Origin: CAYTLQ01 sp964438715
GTDB taxonomy: Bacteria > Bacteroidota > Ignavibacteria > Ignavibacteriales > Ignavibacteriaceae
Direction: 5' to 3'
Length of the DNA: 8,755 nt
Assembly (NCBI GenBank): GCA_964438715.1
Contig: CAYTLQ010000253.1
Coordinates: 1 to 8,755, forward strand
Below, one piece after another: positions 1 through 5,777 of the stretch. Made by a program: the position numbers and the translations under genes. The notes beneath the pieces are model-generated. The model saw only the letters and a list, made by a program, of their open reading frames with translations. It had not been told where the DNA came from and did not search any database. Every line of letters starts with the position of its first letter. The stretch's first letter is position 1.

Positions 1-1
1 A

Positions 2-1291
2 AAAAATAAAAAAAATAATTCCAAAAACGCATTTATAAAAGTCAGGGAATCGAAACTAAAAATTACTTTAGTTGGTGGAGCTCCATCGGCAGATTTCAGT
101 TTTATTAGTAATTCTCTGAGCATAGACACGAACATCGTTCTTTATTCTATTGTGGAATTGGGTAATGGAAAATTTTCATCCCCGATTGACAAAAAAAGGT
201 TTGACAGCACTGCTGTTTTATTTTTGGTTAATTTTCCCTCCCAGTCATCGTCTCTAATGCTTCTCGATGATATTATAAAAATGATTACTGAAAAGAATAT
301 CCCGTTTTTTATAATGGCAGGGGAAAGTACTAATTTTTCATTACTTGCCAGGCTATCCTCATTTCTGCCTGTAACAATATCCGGTTCAATTGTGAAGTTC
401 ATTCAAGCACAGATTTTTCCGGACGATGTCAAAAAAGAACATCCTATTATTTCTGTTACTCCGGATAAAAACAATTCATTCTGGGAAACCCTGCCGCCAA
501 TTAATGTTGCGCAATCTTCAATTACAGTAAAACCGGGGTCAGAAGTGCTTCTGTATGCAAAAGTAAATAATGTACTTACTAAAATTCCGGTTTTGATAAC
601 GAAAAACATAGCCGGCTTACGAACCATTTATTTATCTTCTAACGATATCTGGAAATGGAAACTTCAGGGAAAAGATTCTCAATCAATTGGATTTGATCGT
701 TTTATTCAAAATTCTTTAAAATGGTTGGCTTCCGCAGGGCAGAAAGAGAAGTTTAGTATAAGAACCGCGAGAAAAGAGTATTCGCCCGGGGAAACTGTTG
801 AATTTATTGCTGAACTTTATTCAGAAACTTATGAGCCAATTGAATCGGGGGAGATAAATGTAAATATAAAAGCCGGTTCAGATGAATATCCTATTTCCCT
901 GACTTCGCTTGGTAATGGAATCTATTCGGGAGAATTCATTCCTAAAAACGAAAATGATTATAGTTATGAAGCGATTGCAGTTGCACAATCAGGTCTCGTT
1001 GAGAAGGCAACAGGACGATTTATTGTCGGCGGTAATGAAATTGAGTTTTATAATACTACATCCGATTATAATTTTCTTATTTCCATTACCAGACCATTTA
1101 AGGGGAATGTATATTTTTCCGGAGCCGTTTCGGAATATCTCTCTAGACTAAAAGCTTTGGATAAAAAAGCGAGCAGAGAATATGTACACACTTTTGAATG
1201 GCAGTATTACACCGATTATTCAGTGCTAATAATTATTATTCTGTTATTTAGTATTGAATGGTTTATCAGGAAACGCGAAGGAATGTTGTAA
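2..1291 (+). CDS. Membrane-anchored BatA/glutamine-amidotransferase-like protein, C-terminal part (5' end outside window)
   Basis: The frame is open from base 2 with no stop, so the gene starts left of the window; 429 residues are visible. A GTG at 152 could be mistaken for a start, but the 50 codons before it read as protein of the same kind, including LKITLVGGAPSADFSFISNSL, the usual opening of an amidotransferase-like Rossmann domain. That domain runs to about visible residue 240 and contains the segment TIYLSSNDIWKWKL. A beta-rich, Ig-like domain follows (about 250-345, with YSPGETVEFIAELYSE). One membrane helix lies near the end (about 406-422, VLIIIILLFSIEW), with a short basic tail RKREGML. 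In related proteins known from Bacteroidota the missing N-terminus carries a BatA-type double membrane segment and often a vWA domain; that part is inferred. Most of the visible chain should lie outside the cytoplasm. The substrate is unknown and catalytic residues are not evident, so it may be a binding module. comF follows after 9 bases and may be co-transcribed. Confidence 0.72.
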   Translation, partial: KNKKNNSKNAFIKVRESKLKITLVGGAPSADFSFISNSLSIDTNIVLYSIVELGNGKFSSPIDKKRFDSTAVLFLVNFPSQSSSLMLLDDIIKMITEKNIPFFIMAGESTNFSLLARLSSFLPVTISGSIVKFIQAQIFPDDVKKEHPIISVTPDKNNSFWETLPPINVAQSSITVKPGSEVLLYAKVNNVLTKIPVLITKNIAGLRTIYLSSNDIWKWKLQGKDSQSIGFDRFIQNSLKWLASAGQKEKFSIRTARKEYSPGETVEFIAELYSETYEPIESGEINVNIKAGSDEYPISLTSLGNGIYSGEFIPKNENDYSYEAIAVAQSGLVEKATGRFIVGGNEIEFYNTTSDYNFLISITRPFKGNVYFSGAVSEYLSRLKALDKKASREYVHTFEWQYYTDYSVLIIIILLFSIEWFIRKREGML

Positions 1292-1303
1292 AGGATTTTC
1301 TTG
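1291..1303 (+). promoter_or_regulatory. Ribosome-binding site deciding a TTG start for comF
   Basis: AAGGA at 1291-1295 lies 5 bases before TTG at 1301. The stop codon of the preceding gene (1289-1291) is in the same frame, so the start cannot be further upstream. The only other candidates are the rare ATT at 1295 or codons inside the conserved protein. The site abuts the upstream stop, which suggests translational coupling. Confidence 0.6.
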
Positions 1304-1987
1304 ATTTTTCAATCTCCTAATGAGTTTTTTGACTTCTTCTTTCCACGATTCTGTTGTGGATGCGGAATCAAGCTTCAATCCGCAGAAAAGTATGTCTGCC
1401 AAAAATGTTCGGATGGTTTAATAAAGGTCGATTCATCTCTTCTTAAAACTGAATTTCAAAAGAAATTCTCTAATTCCGGGATTATTAGTGAATTTTTCTG
1501 CCTTTATCTATTTGATGAAAGTTCTCCGCTCCGGCATATTATTCATAACTTAAAGTACAATGGAAAATTCAGGGTAGGTTTGTATTTTGGTAGTAAATTA
1601 GGATTGGAACTCAAAAAGAGATATAACAATCTTCCCGATTATATCATACCTGTTCCGTTACATCCTGTTAAGCAAGCCGAAAGAGGATATAATCAGTCGT
1701 ATTATCTGGCAAAAGGTGTTTCAGAAAAGTTAGGAGTAAAAATCAGCACGAAGGGTATTATCAGATCAAGATTTACAATATCACAAACAGGACTCAACAT
1801 TCAGGAACGCAAGCAGAATGTAAATGGTGCTTTTCGGGTGCGTAAACCGGAATTGTATTATGGCAAAAAAATACTTCTTATTGATGATGTTATTACTACC
1901 GGTGCTACTACCTTAGCATGTGCCGATGCGTTAAAATCTGTAGGGGCTTTTGAAATTATGTTATGTTCTCTTGCTCTTGCTGAGTAA
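1301..1987 (+). CDS. comF: ComF family protein (phosphoribosyltransferase-like)
   Basis: This is a 228-residue cytoplasmic protein of the ComF/GntX family, linked in other bacteria to uptake or processing of transforming DNA; the exact reaction is not established. An N-terminal zinc ribbon is visible with cysteines at about 18/21 and 33/36 (FCCGCG and VCQKC). The ComF hallmark PVPLHPVKQAERGYNQS lies at 118-134, and the PRPP-binding loop ILLIDDVITTGATT at 191-204, with the paired Asp residues and the Thr/Gly-rich phosphate loop intact. Length is normal for the family. The start is TTG. The gene sits 9 bases behind the membrane protein and runs tail to tail into argS, with 32 bases of overlap at the 3' ends. 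No other competence gene is in the window, so a role in DNA uptake here is only inferred from the family. Confidence 0.9.
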   Translation: MIFQSPNEFFDFFFPRFCCGCGIKLQSAEKYVCQKCSDGLIKVDSSLLKTEFQKKFSNSGIISEFFCLYLFDESSPLRHIIHNLKYNGKFRVGLYFGSKLGLELKKRYNNLPDYIIPVPLHPVKQAERGYNQSYYLAKGVSEKLGVKISTKGIIRSRFTISQTGLNIQERKQNVNGAFRVRKPELYYGKKILLIDDVITTGATTLACADALKSVGAFEIMLCSLALAE

Positions 1988-3626
1988 GTTTGTTCATCCT
2001 CTCCGGGGCAGTTACGCCAAGTATTCGTAAGCCATTCGCAATAACAATTTTGACAGCGATACAGAGGGATAATCTGGCGGCAGCGAGGTCTTTTTCCACA
2101 CCAATAACTCTGCATACAGTGTAAAAACGATGAAAAAGTCCAGCTAATTCTTCCAGATAGGTAGTGATACGATTGGGTTCAAATTGTTCAGCGGCAAAAA
2201 TGACTTCATCCTCAAAGATACCAAGTTTTTTAATGAGCTGTTGTTCTTCTTTTGTAATGAGCAAATGTAATGATTTGATATCCGGTGTTAATCCTTGTTC
2301 TTCTGCCATTCGTAATATTGAGCAGATTCTTGCATGTGCGTATTGAAGGTAGAAGACAGGATTCTCATCTGATTGTTTTTTTGCTACTGCAAGATCAAAA
2401 TTTAAGTGAGTTGTAATGCTACGCATATTGAAAAAATAGCGGACAACATCAGCCGATGTTTCTGCTACCAGCTCGTCCAGAGTAACATAGTTTGCTTTTC
2501 GGGTTGACATTTTTACAACTTCATTTCCCCGCATTATTGTAACGAACTGATGAATAAGCACTTTTACCTTTGATGTATCATATCCCAATACTTTCAACGC
2601 CGCCAACACATCGGGATATGTGGCATTGTGGTCGCTTCCAAACAAATCTACTATCAGGTCGTAGCCCCTCTCAAATTTAGTGATATGATATGCTATATCC
2701 GGCAGGCGATAAGTTGGTTCACCACTTGATTTCACAATCACTTTATCTTTCTCATTCCCCAATTCACTTAATTTCAACCAAATTGCACCATCCGACTCGT
2801 AACTAAGATTTTGAGAGCGAAAGTGTTCAAGCAGATTCTTTATTCTTCCATCCTCATAAAGGCTGTTTTCATTATAGAAGACTGAATGATGGATTCGGAG
2901 ATTACTTAATGTGTTCCTGATGTCAAGGAAAATTGCCGATTCAGCCGCTTCTTTAAATTTTCCTTCAGCCGGCTCATCCTTTAAACTATCCCCAAATTCA
3001 TTTTTTAATTTTATCGCTATTTCATTAATATATTCACCCTGGTAATAATCTTCAGGGAACGGCAAATTTAGACCCAGGAGATTCAAATAGCGCAGTCTAA
3101 CTGAGTCACCAAGTACCCTCATCTGGCGACCGGCATTATTAAAATAATATTCCCGGTCAACAGTATAACCTACCTGCTCTAAGAGTGACGCAATGGTGTC
3201 GCCCGATATTGCATTCCGACCATGTCCGACAGTAAGAGGTCCTGTTGGGTTTGCTGAGACAAATTCTACATTAGCCCTTTTACCGGAGTATTTATTGCTT
3301 TTACCGTAAGATTCTCCACGATTAATAATTTCAGGCAAAATCCGAGGAATGAGAGAGGGCTTAAAGAAAAAATTGATAAATCCCGGACCGGCAATTTCAA
3401 TTTTTTCTATTACTTCAGATTTCCCGGTTATTTTGTTAACAATATCATTAGCAATTTCGCGGGGATTTTTTTTTATTTTTTTTGAAATAAGCATAGCAAC
3501 ATTAGAAGAGAAGTCGCCCTGCGATTCGAATTTAGGTGATTCGAAAATTATATTGATTTCTTCACCCTGAAGATATTCTGATACTACGGGGTTTACTAAG
3601 TCGTAAAGAGTTTTCTTAAGATTCAT
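1956..3626 (-). CDS. argS: Arginyl-tRNA synthetase
   Basis: This class I aminoacyl-tRNA synthetase (556 residues) charges tRNA-Arg with arginine using ATP in the cytoplasm. The N-terminal additional domain, which contacts the tRNA D-loop, occupies about residues 1-110. The ATP-binding HIGH-type motif is NPTGPLTVGHGRNA (126-139). The segment SGEPTYRLPDIAYH (301-314) belongs to the catalytic core. A KMSKS-like motif KMSTRK is at 372-377. The C-terminal DALR anticodon-binding domain runs from about 425 and reaches the usual family end LGVTAPERM at 536-544. Here 12 more residues (NKLTQQEQENIT) follow, encoded opposite or beside the end of comF. The ATG start is preceded by GAGG (3635-3632, 5-base spacer) and overlaps the rsfS stop as ATGA, so translation is probably coupled. 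It is the last gene of the leftward cluster, and no terminator hairpin is evident after it. Confidence 0.97.
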   Translation of the reverse strand: MNLKKTLYDLVNPVVSEYLQGEEINIIFESPKFESQGDFSSNVAMLISKKIKKNPREIANDIVNKITGKSEVIEKIEIAGPGFINFFFKPSLIPRILPEIINRGESYGKSNKYSGKRANVEFVSANPTGPLTVGHGRNAISGDTIASLLEQVGYTVDREYYFNNAGRQMRVLGDSVRLRYLNLLGLNLPFPEDYYQGEYINEIAIKLKNEFGDSLKDEPAEGKFKEAAESAIFLDIRNTLSNLRIHHSVFYNENSLYEDGRIKNLLEHFRSQNLSYESDGAIWLKLSELGNEKDKVIVKSSGEPTYRLPDIAYHITKFERGYDLIVDLFGSDHNATYPDVLAALKVLGYDTSKVKVLIHQFVTIMRGNEVVKMSTRKANYVTLDELVAETSADVVRYFFNMRSITTHLNFDLAVAKKQSDENPVFYLQYAHARICSILRMAEEQGLTPDIKSLHLLITKEEQQLIKKLGIFEDEVIFAAEQFEPNRITTYLEELAGLFHRFYTVCRVIGVEKDLAAARLSLCIAVKIVIANGLRILGVTAPERMNKLTQQEQENIT

Positions 3627-4003
3627 TTTTTCCTCTTCGCAGTGTTTTCAGAAAGAGCCGGATCGGTAACCACTGTTAGCGGTGCATCACCCCAAAGTTT
3701 TTCAAGATTATAAAATTCTCTATGTTCAGCGCGGAAAATGTGAATGACTACATCAACATAGTCTAATAATACCCAGTTTAATGCCCTATATCCTTCTTTA
3801 TGCCAAAGCCGAATCCCCTCTTTTTTTAATTCTTGTTCAATGTGGTCTGCGATAGCTTTTACCTGGGTATCGGAAGATGCAGAACAGATGACAAAGTAAT
3901 CTGTAAGGGTGGTTACTTTTTGCAGTTCCAGTACCTTTACATCAAATCCTTTTTTTTGGAATATAAGCTCGGTAGCTTTTTGGGTTAGTATTTCTGAATT
4001 CAA
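3623..4003 (-). CDS. rsfS: Ribosome silencing factor RsfS (Iojap/YbeB family)
   Basis: This is a 126-residue cytoplasmic protein. The family binds ribosomal protein uL14 on the 50S subunit and blocks joining with 30S, lowering translation when nutrients are short. Hallmarks are TDYFVICSASSDTQVKAIADHI-type sequence at 34-55, the EGYRALNWVLLDYVDVVIHIF stretch at 70-90, and REFYNLEKLWGDA at 95-107. A short basic tail (TAKRKK) follows. The start is TTG at 4003, overlapping the stop of the LytR_C gene as TTGA. It is supported by GAGG at 4013-4010 with a 6-base spacer, and no ATG lies nearby in frame. The stop overlaps the argS start by 4 bases. In many bacteria rsfS sits with nadD; here no nadD is visible, and the partners are a LytR_C protein and argS. 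Confidence 0.95.
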   Translation of the reverse strand: MNSEILTQKATELIFQKKGFDVKVLELQKVTTLTDYFVICSASSDTQVKAIADHIEQELKKEGIRLWHKEGYRALNWVLLDYVDVVIHIFRAEHREFYNLEKLWGDAPLTVVTDPALSENTAKRKK

Positions 4004-4491
4004 AATGAGCCTCGATTAAATGGTGATAGTTCCGGGAAATCTGTCCCGATAATTATGGTAGCATCAACTAAAAGAGTTTTATTGGAAACAATCAAAATGT
4101 TCTCAGGTTTAATACCAAGTTTTTCGGCAAGTGTGAACAGACCCTCTTTCTTTTCATTTCTTATTACAAACAGTGAATATGGGATTCTTGACTTATAATA
4201 AGAACCCTTAGAAACAACATCAACTTTATTCATTCGTAAATAGTCGCTCATTACGGTCATTGCTTTTTCATCCAATACCGCAGAGAGCAATTCTACCTGT
4301 AAGCCATTGATATCGTTTAATTTTTTGTCTGCCGCCGAAATACTTTCAGAAGCATTCAGAGTGCTTATAAGCATTAACAGCAGTGTTATGTTGATGAGAC
4401 TGAGCGCAAAAATAGCTATCAGTCTGAATATTTTTTTATCTGATGAGTTAAAACCGGAAGTTGAACCTTGATTATTTCCTGATATACCCAA
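4000..4491 (-). CDS. Membrane-anchored LytR C-terminal-domain protein
   Basis: This 163-residue protein has a short polar N-terminus, one membrane helix (about 21-45, FRLIAIFALSLINITLLLML) and an extracytoplasmic domain resembling LytR_C (Pfam PF13399). The match is clearest in VMSDYLRMNKVDVVSKG (80-96), IPYSLFVIRNEKKEG (103-117), FTLAEKLGI (119-127) and VDATIIIGTDFPELSPF (142-158). The usual opening motif of the domain (V-x-V-L-N-G) is degenerate here, reading VELLSAV at 66-72. The LytR-CpsA-Psr catalytic domain that often accompanies LytR_C is absent, so this is a stand-alone binding domain of unknown ligand, possibly cell-wall related. The start is TTG at 4491 with only a weak upstream AGAG; an in-frame TGA shortly upstream rules out a longer form. 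The stop overlaps the TTG start of rsfS. It follows the small secreted gene by 11 bases, so the two are probably one transcript. Confidence 0.78.
   Translation of the reverse strand: MGISGNNQGSTSGFNSSDKKIFRLIAIFALSLINITLLLMLISTLNASESISAADKKLNDINGLQVELLSAVLDEKAMTVMSDYLRMNKVDVVSKGSYYKSRIPYSLFVIRNEKKEGLFTLAEKLGIKPENILIVSNKTLLVDATIIIGTDFPELSPFNRGSF
4010..4013 (-). promoter_or_regulatory. Ribosome-binding site for the rsfS TTG start
   Basis: GAGG on the minus strand, 6 bases before TTG at 4003, lies inside the 3' end of the LytR_C gene. It decides the unusual TTG start of rsfS and supports re-initiation by ribosomes finishing the upstream gene. Confidence 0.6.
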
Positions 4492-4502
4492 TTCGTGGAG
4501 CT

Positions 4503-5009
4503 CTATTTGTCAGATTCACTAACTGGTAAAAAGTTTTGTGAATCTACCGGAGAATAAAAAGGATTATAGCGATACATACCGGGATAGAAATAATCAGGGA
4601 TTCTATTGTATTGGAGAGAAACCGAAAAGTTTTTCCACGGATTATACTGTACACTGGCGCGGCTGATGAAAATTCCGGAAATATCATTCTGAAAATTTTT
4701 TCCAAATGAGGAATAAGGAGAATGAACTAAACTGGCATCAACTGCGATGTTCAGGTTATCAGCAAGTTTATACATCATGGAATTTGTGTAAACACCCAGG
4801 GCAATGCCATTACAGCCAAATGAAGAATAGGAGAGGGAATACGAATGTTTCATTGAGAAATTAGCAGGATTAATCAGCCCAAGGATAAAGTTATCGGATG
4901 TGTTTATCATTCCTTCTCTGATTCCCGGTTTTAATATATCGGTATCTTTAAATTGACCAAAAACCGATGCAGTTAAAAGGAGGCCAAAAAAAATTCCAAA
5001 TTTTTTCAT
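4503..5009 (-). CDS. Small secreted protein of unknown function, probably beta-rich envelope protein
   Basis: I do not recognise a named family. The 168 residues begin with a Sec signal peptide (MKKFGIFFGLLLTASVFGQ, likely cut near residue 18-19). The mature part is rich in Tyr, Phe, Ser and Asn and shows alternating polar and apolar stretches (SYSLSYSSFG, IALGVYTNSMMYKL, LNIAVDASLVHSPYSSFG, FSVSLQYNRIPDYFYPG), as in outer-membrane beta-barrel or beta-sandwich proteins. It is too short for a full 14-strand PorV/FadL-type barrel and ends in a hydrophilic tail (VSESDK) without the terminal aromatic residue common in outer-membrane barrels. The start is ATG with no strong Shine-Dalgarno site. 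It has its own promoter just upstream and runs into the LytR_C gene after 11 bases. A periplasmic or outer-membrane role is inferred from signal peptide and composition only. Confidence 0.75.
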   Translation of the reverse strand: MKKFGIFFGLLLTASVFGQFKDTDILKPGIREGMINTSDNFILGLINPANFSMKHSYSLSYSSFGCNGIALGVYTNSMMYKLADNLNIAVDASLVHSPYSSFGKNFQNDISGIFISRASVQYNPWKNFSVSLQYNRIPDYFYPGMYRYNPFYSPVDSQNFLPVSESDK

Positions 5010-5044
5010 AACTCTCGAAGTATTAATCCTGAAAATTAAATAGC

Positions 5045-5073
5045 ATTTTAAATATGTAAACGGCTAATGTCAA
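5045..5073 (-). promoter_or_regulatory. Sigma-70-type promoter for the secreted-protein–LytR_C–rsfS–argS genes
   Basis: On the minus strand a perfect -35 box TTGACA (5073-5068) is followed, after a 17-base spacer, by TAAAAT (5050-5045), five of six matches to TATAAT. It sits between the panD stop and the ATG at 5009, giving a predicted leader of about 30 bases. This would let the downstream four genes be expressed independently of panD. Confidence 0.6.
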
Positions 5074-5081
5074 TACAAAAA

Positions 5082-5438
5082 TTATAAAATTTTATTGATT
5101 TTATTAGACTTATCAACCAGAACAATTTTAGGCTTATGAGATTTCGATTCTTCATCAGTCATTTGAGAGTAGGTAATTATAATCACCTCATCACCAACAC
5201 AACCCAATCGAGCCGCAGGACCATTGAGGCAAATGATTCCGGAACCACGCTCACCTTCTAATGCATAAGTTTCGAGCCTTGCACCGTTATTAACATTAAC
5301 CACCTGAACCTTTTCAAATGGCAATATATCAGCCGCTTCGAGCAGATCGCTATCGACGGTAATACTGCCTTCGTAGTATAGTTCCGCTTGTGTAACCGTG
5401 GCTCTGTGAATTTTTGATTTAAACATTTCTCGGTTCAT
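5082..5438 (-). CDS. panD: Aspartate 1-decarboxylase
   Basis: PanD converts L-aspartate to beta-alanine for pantothenate and coenzyme A; it is a cytoplasmic tetramer made as a proenzyme that cuts itself. With the ATG at 5438 (118 residues) the numbering equals that of the E. coli enzyme: K9, H11, Y22, the Gly24-Ser25 self-cleavage site in YYEGS (Ser25 becomes the pyruvoyl group), R54, T57, Y58 and N72 in LNGPAA. The late motif GDEVIIITYSQM is also typical. A TTG three codons upstream (5447) keeps the frame open but would add MLL and break this numbering, so ATG is chosen. The C-terminal tail (HKPKIVLVDKSNKINKIL) is of ordinary form. No clear Shine-Dalgarno site is visible. It is first in the leftward gene series, with a promoter upstream. 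No panB or panC is nearby. Confidence 0.95.
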   Translation of the reverse strand: MNREMFKSKIHRATVTQAELYYEGSITVDSDLLEAADILPFEKVQVVNVNNGARLETYALEGERGSGIICLNGPAARLGCVGDEVIIITYSQMTDEESKSHKPKIVLVDKSNKINKIL

Positions 5439-5466
5439 TAACAGCAAATCTAATTTTTAAACTTAA

Positions 5467-5496
5467 AATATATTCAATTCAAGGAATAATTTTCAA
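5467..5496 (-). promoter_or_regulatory. Probable sigma-70-type promoter for panD
   Basis: On the minus strand TTGAAA (5496-5491) and TATATT (5472-5467) are separated by 18 bases, each one mismatch from consensus. Predicted transcription would begin near 5460, about 20 bases before the panD ATG. The region is AT-rich, so a chance match is possible. The divergent spacer as a whole (5439-5657) shows no clear promoter in the plus direction for the peptidase; a TATAAA at 5624-5629 has no good -35 partner. Confidence 0.4.
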
Positions 5497-5657
5497 GATT
5501 ATTAATAATGCCCGGTAATTTCTTTATCAGAATATTGCCATTGTGATTTGTAACAAAAAACTAAAATCGGTTGAAATGATCAACCAAACACTTTTTCTGC
5601 TCAGGGTTTATTAAATTAAATGTTATAAATTTCAAATTACTTTAAATAAGGCTCCAT

Positions 5658-5777
5658 ATGAAAAAATCCTTACTTTTATTTTTCCTTTTCTTTCTCATCC
5701 TCTTTTCTAATTGATTTTCGCAATATAGCACAAGTTCACTAAATACCCGTGGGGCGGAGTACTGTTCGCAGAAAAAA
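5658..5777 (+). pseudogene. Signal-peptide segment of the M1 aminopeptidase, cut by an in-frame TGA
   Basis: ATG at 5658 follows AAGG (5648-5651) with a 6-base spacer. It encodes a textbook Sec signal sequence, MKKSLLLFFLFFLILFSN, then TGA at 5712-5714, then FSQYSTSSLNTRGAEYCSQKK in the same frame (before and after split by the stop), running straight into the ATG at 5778 with no other stop. The good ribosome site, the signal peptide with its cleavage-like FSQ just after the stop, and the exact frame continuity show that the gene originally began here. One base change would restore it, for example TCA, TTA, CGA, GGA or TGG in place of TGA. TGA also ends rsfS and the LytR_C gene in this window, so a reassigned code is unlikely. 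Causes left open are a real nonsense mutation, a sequencing or assembly error, or stop readthrough. Confidence 0.75.

Noticed and set aside
152..154. GTG as the start of the first gene
   Set aside because: The frame is open to the window edge and the 50 upstream codons read as part of the same domain.
142..627. Minus-strand open frames opposite the first gene
   Set aside because: They lie wholly antisense to a convincingly conserved protein and have no recognisable content or ribosome site.
5082..5100. AT-only inverted repeat at the panD stop as a terminator
   Set aside because: The stem contains only A-T pairs and would be unstable; read-through into the next gene is more likely.
5439..5447. 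TTG start adding three residues to PanD
   Set aside because: The ATG at 5438 places the Gly24-Ser25 cleavage site and the other active-site residues at the standard numbering.
5712..5714. TGA read as a sense codon (alternative genetic code or selenocysteine)
   Set aside because: TGA ends rsfS and the LytR_C gene here, no other gene contains an internal TGA, and I see no obvious selenocysteine-type hairpin just after it; a point change or error is simpler.
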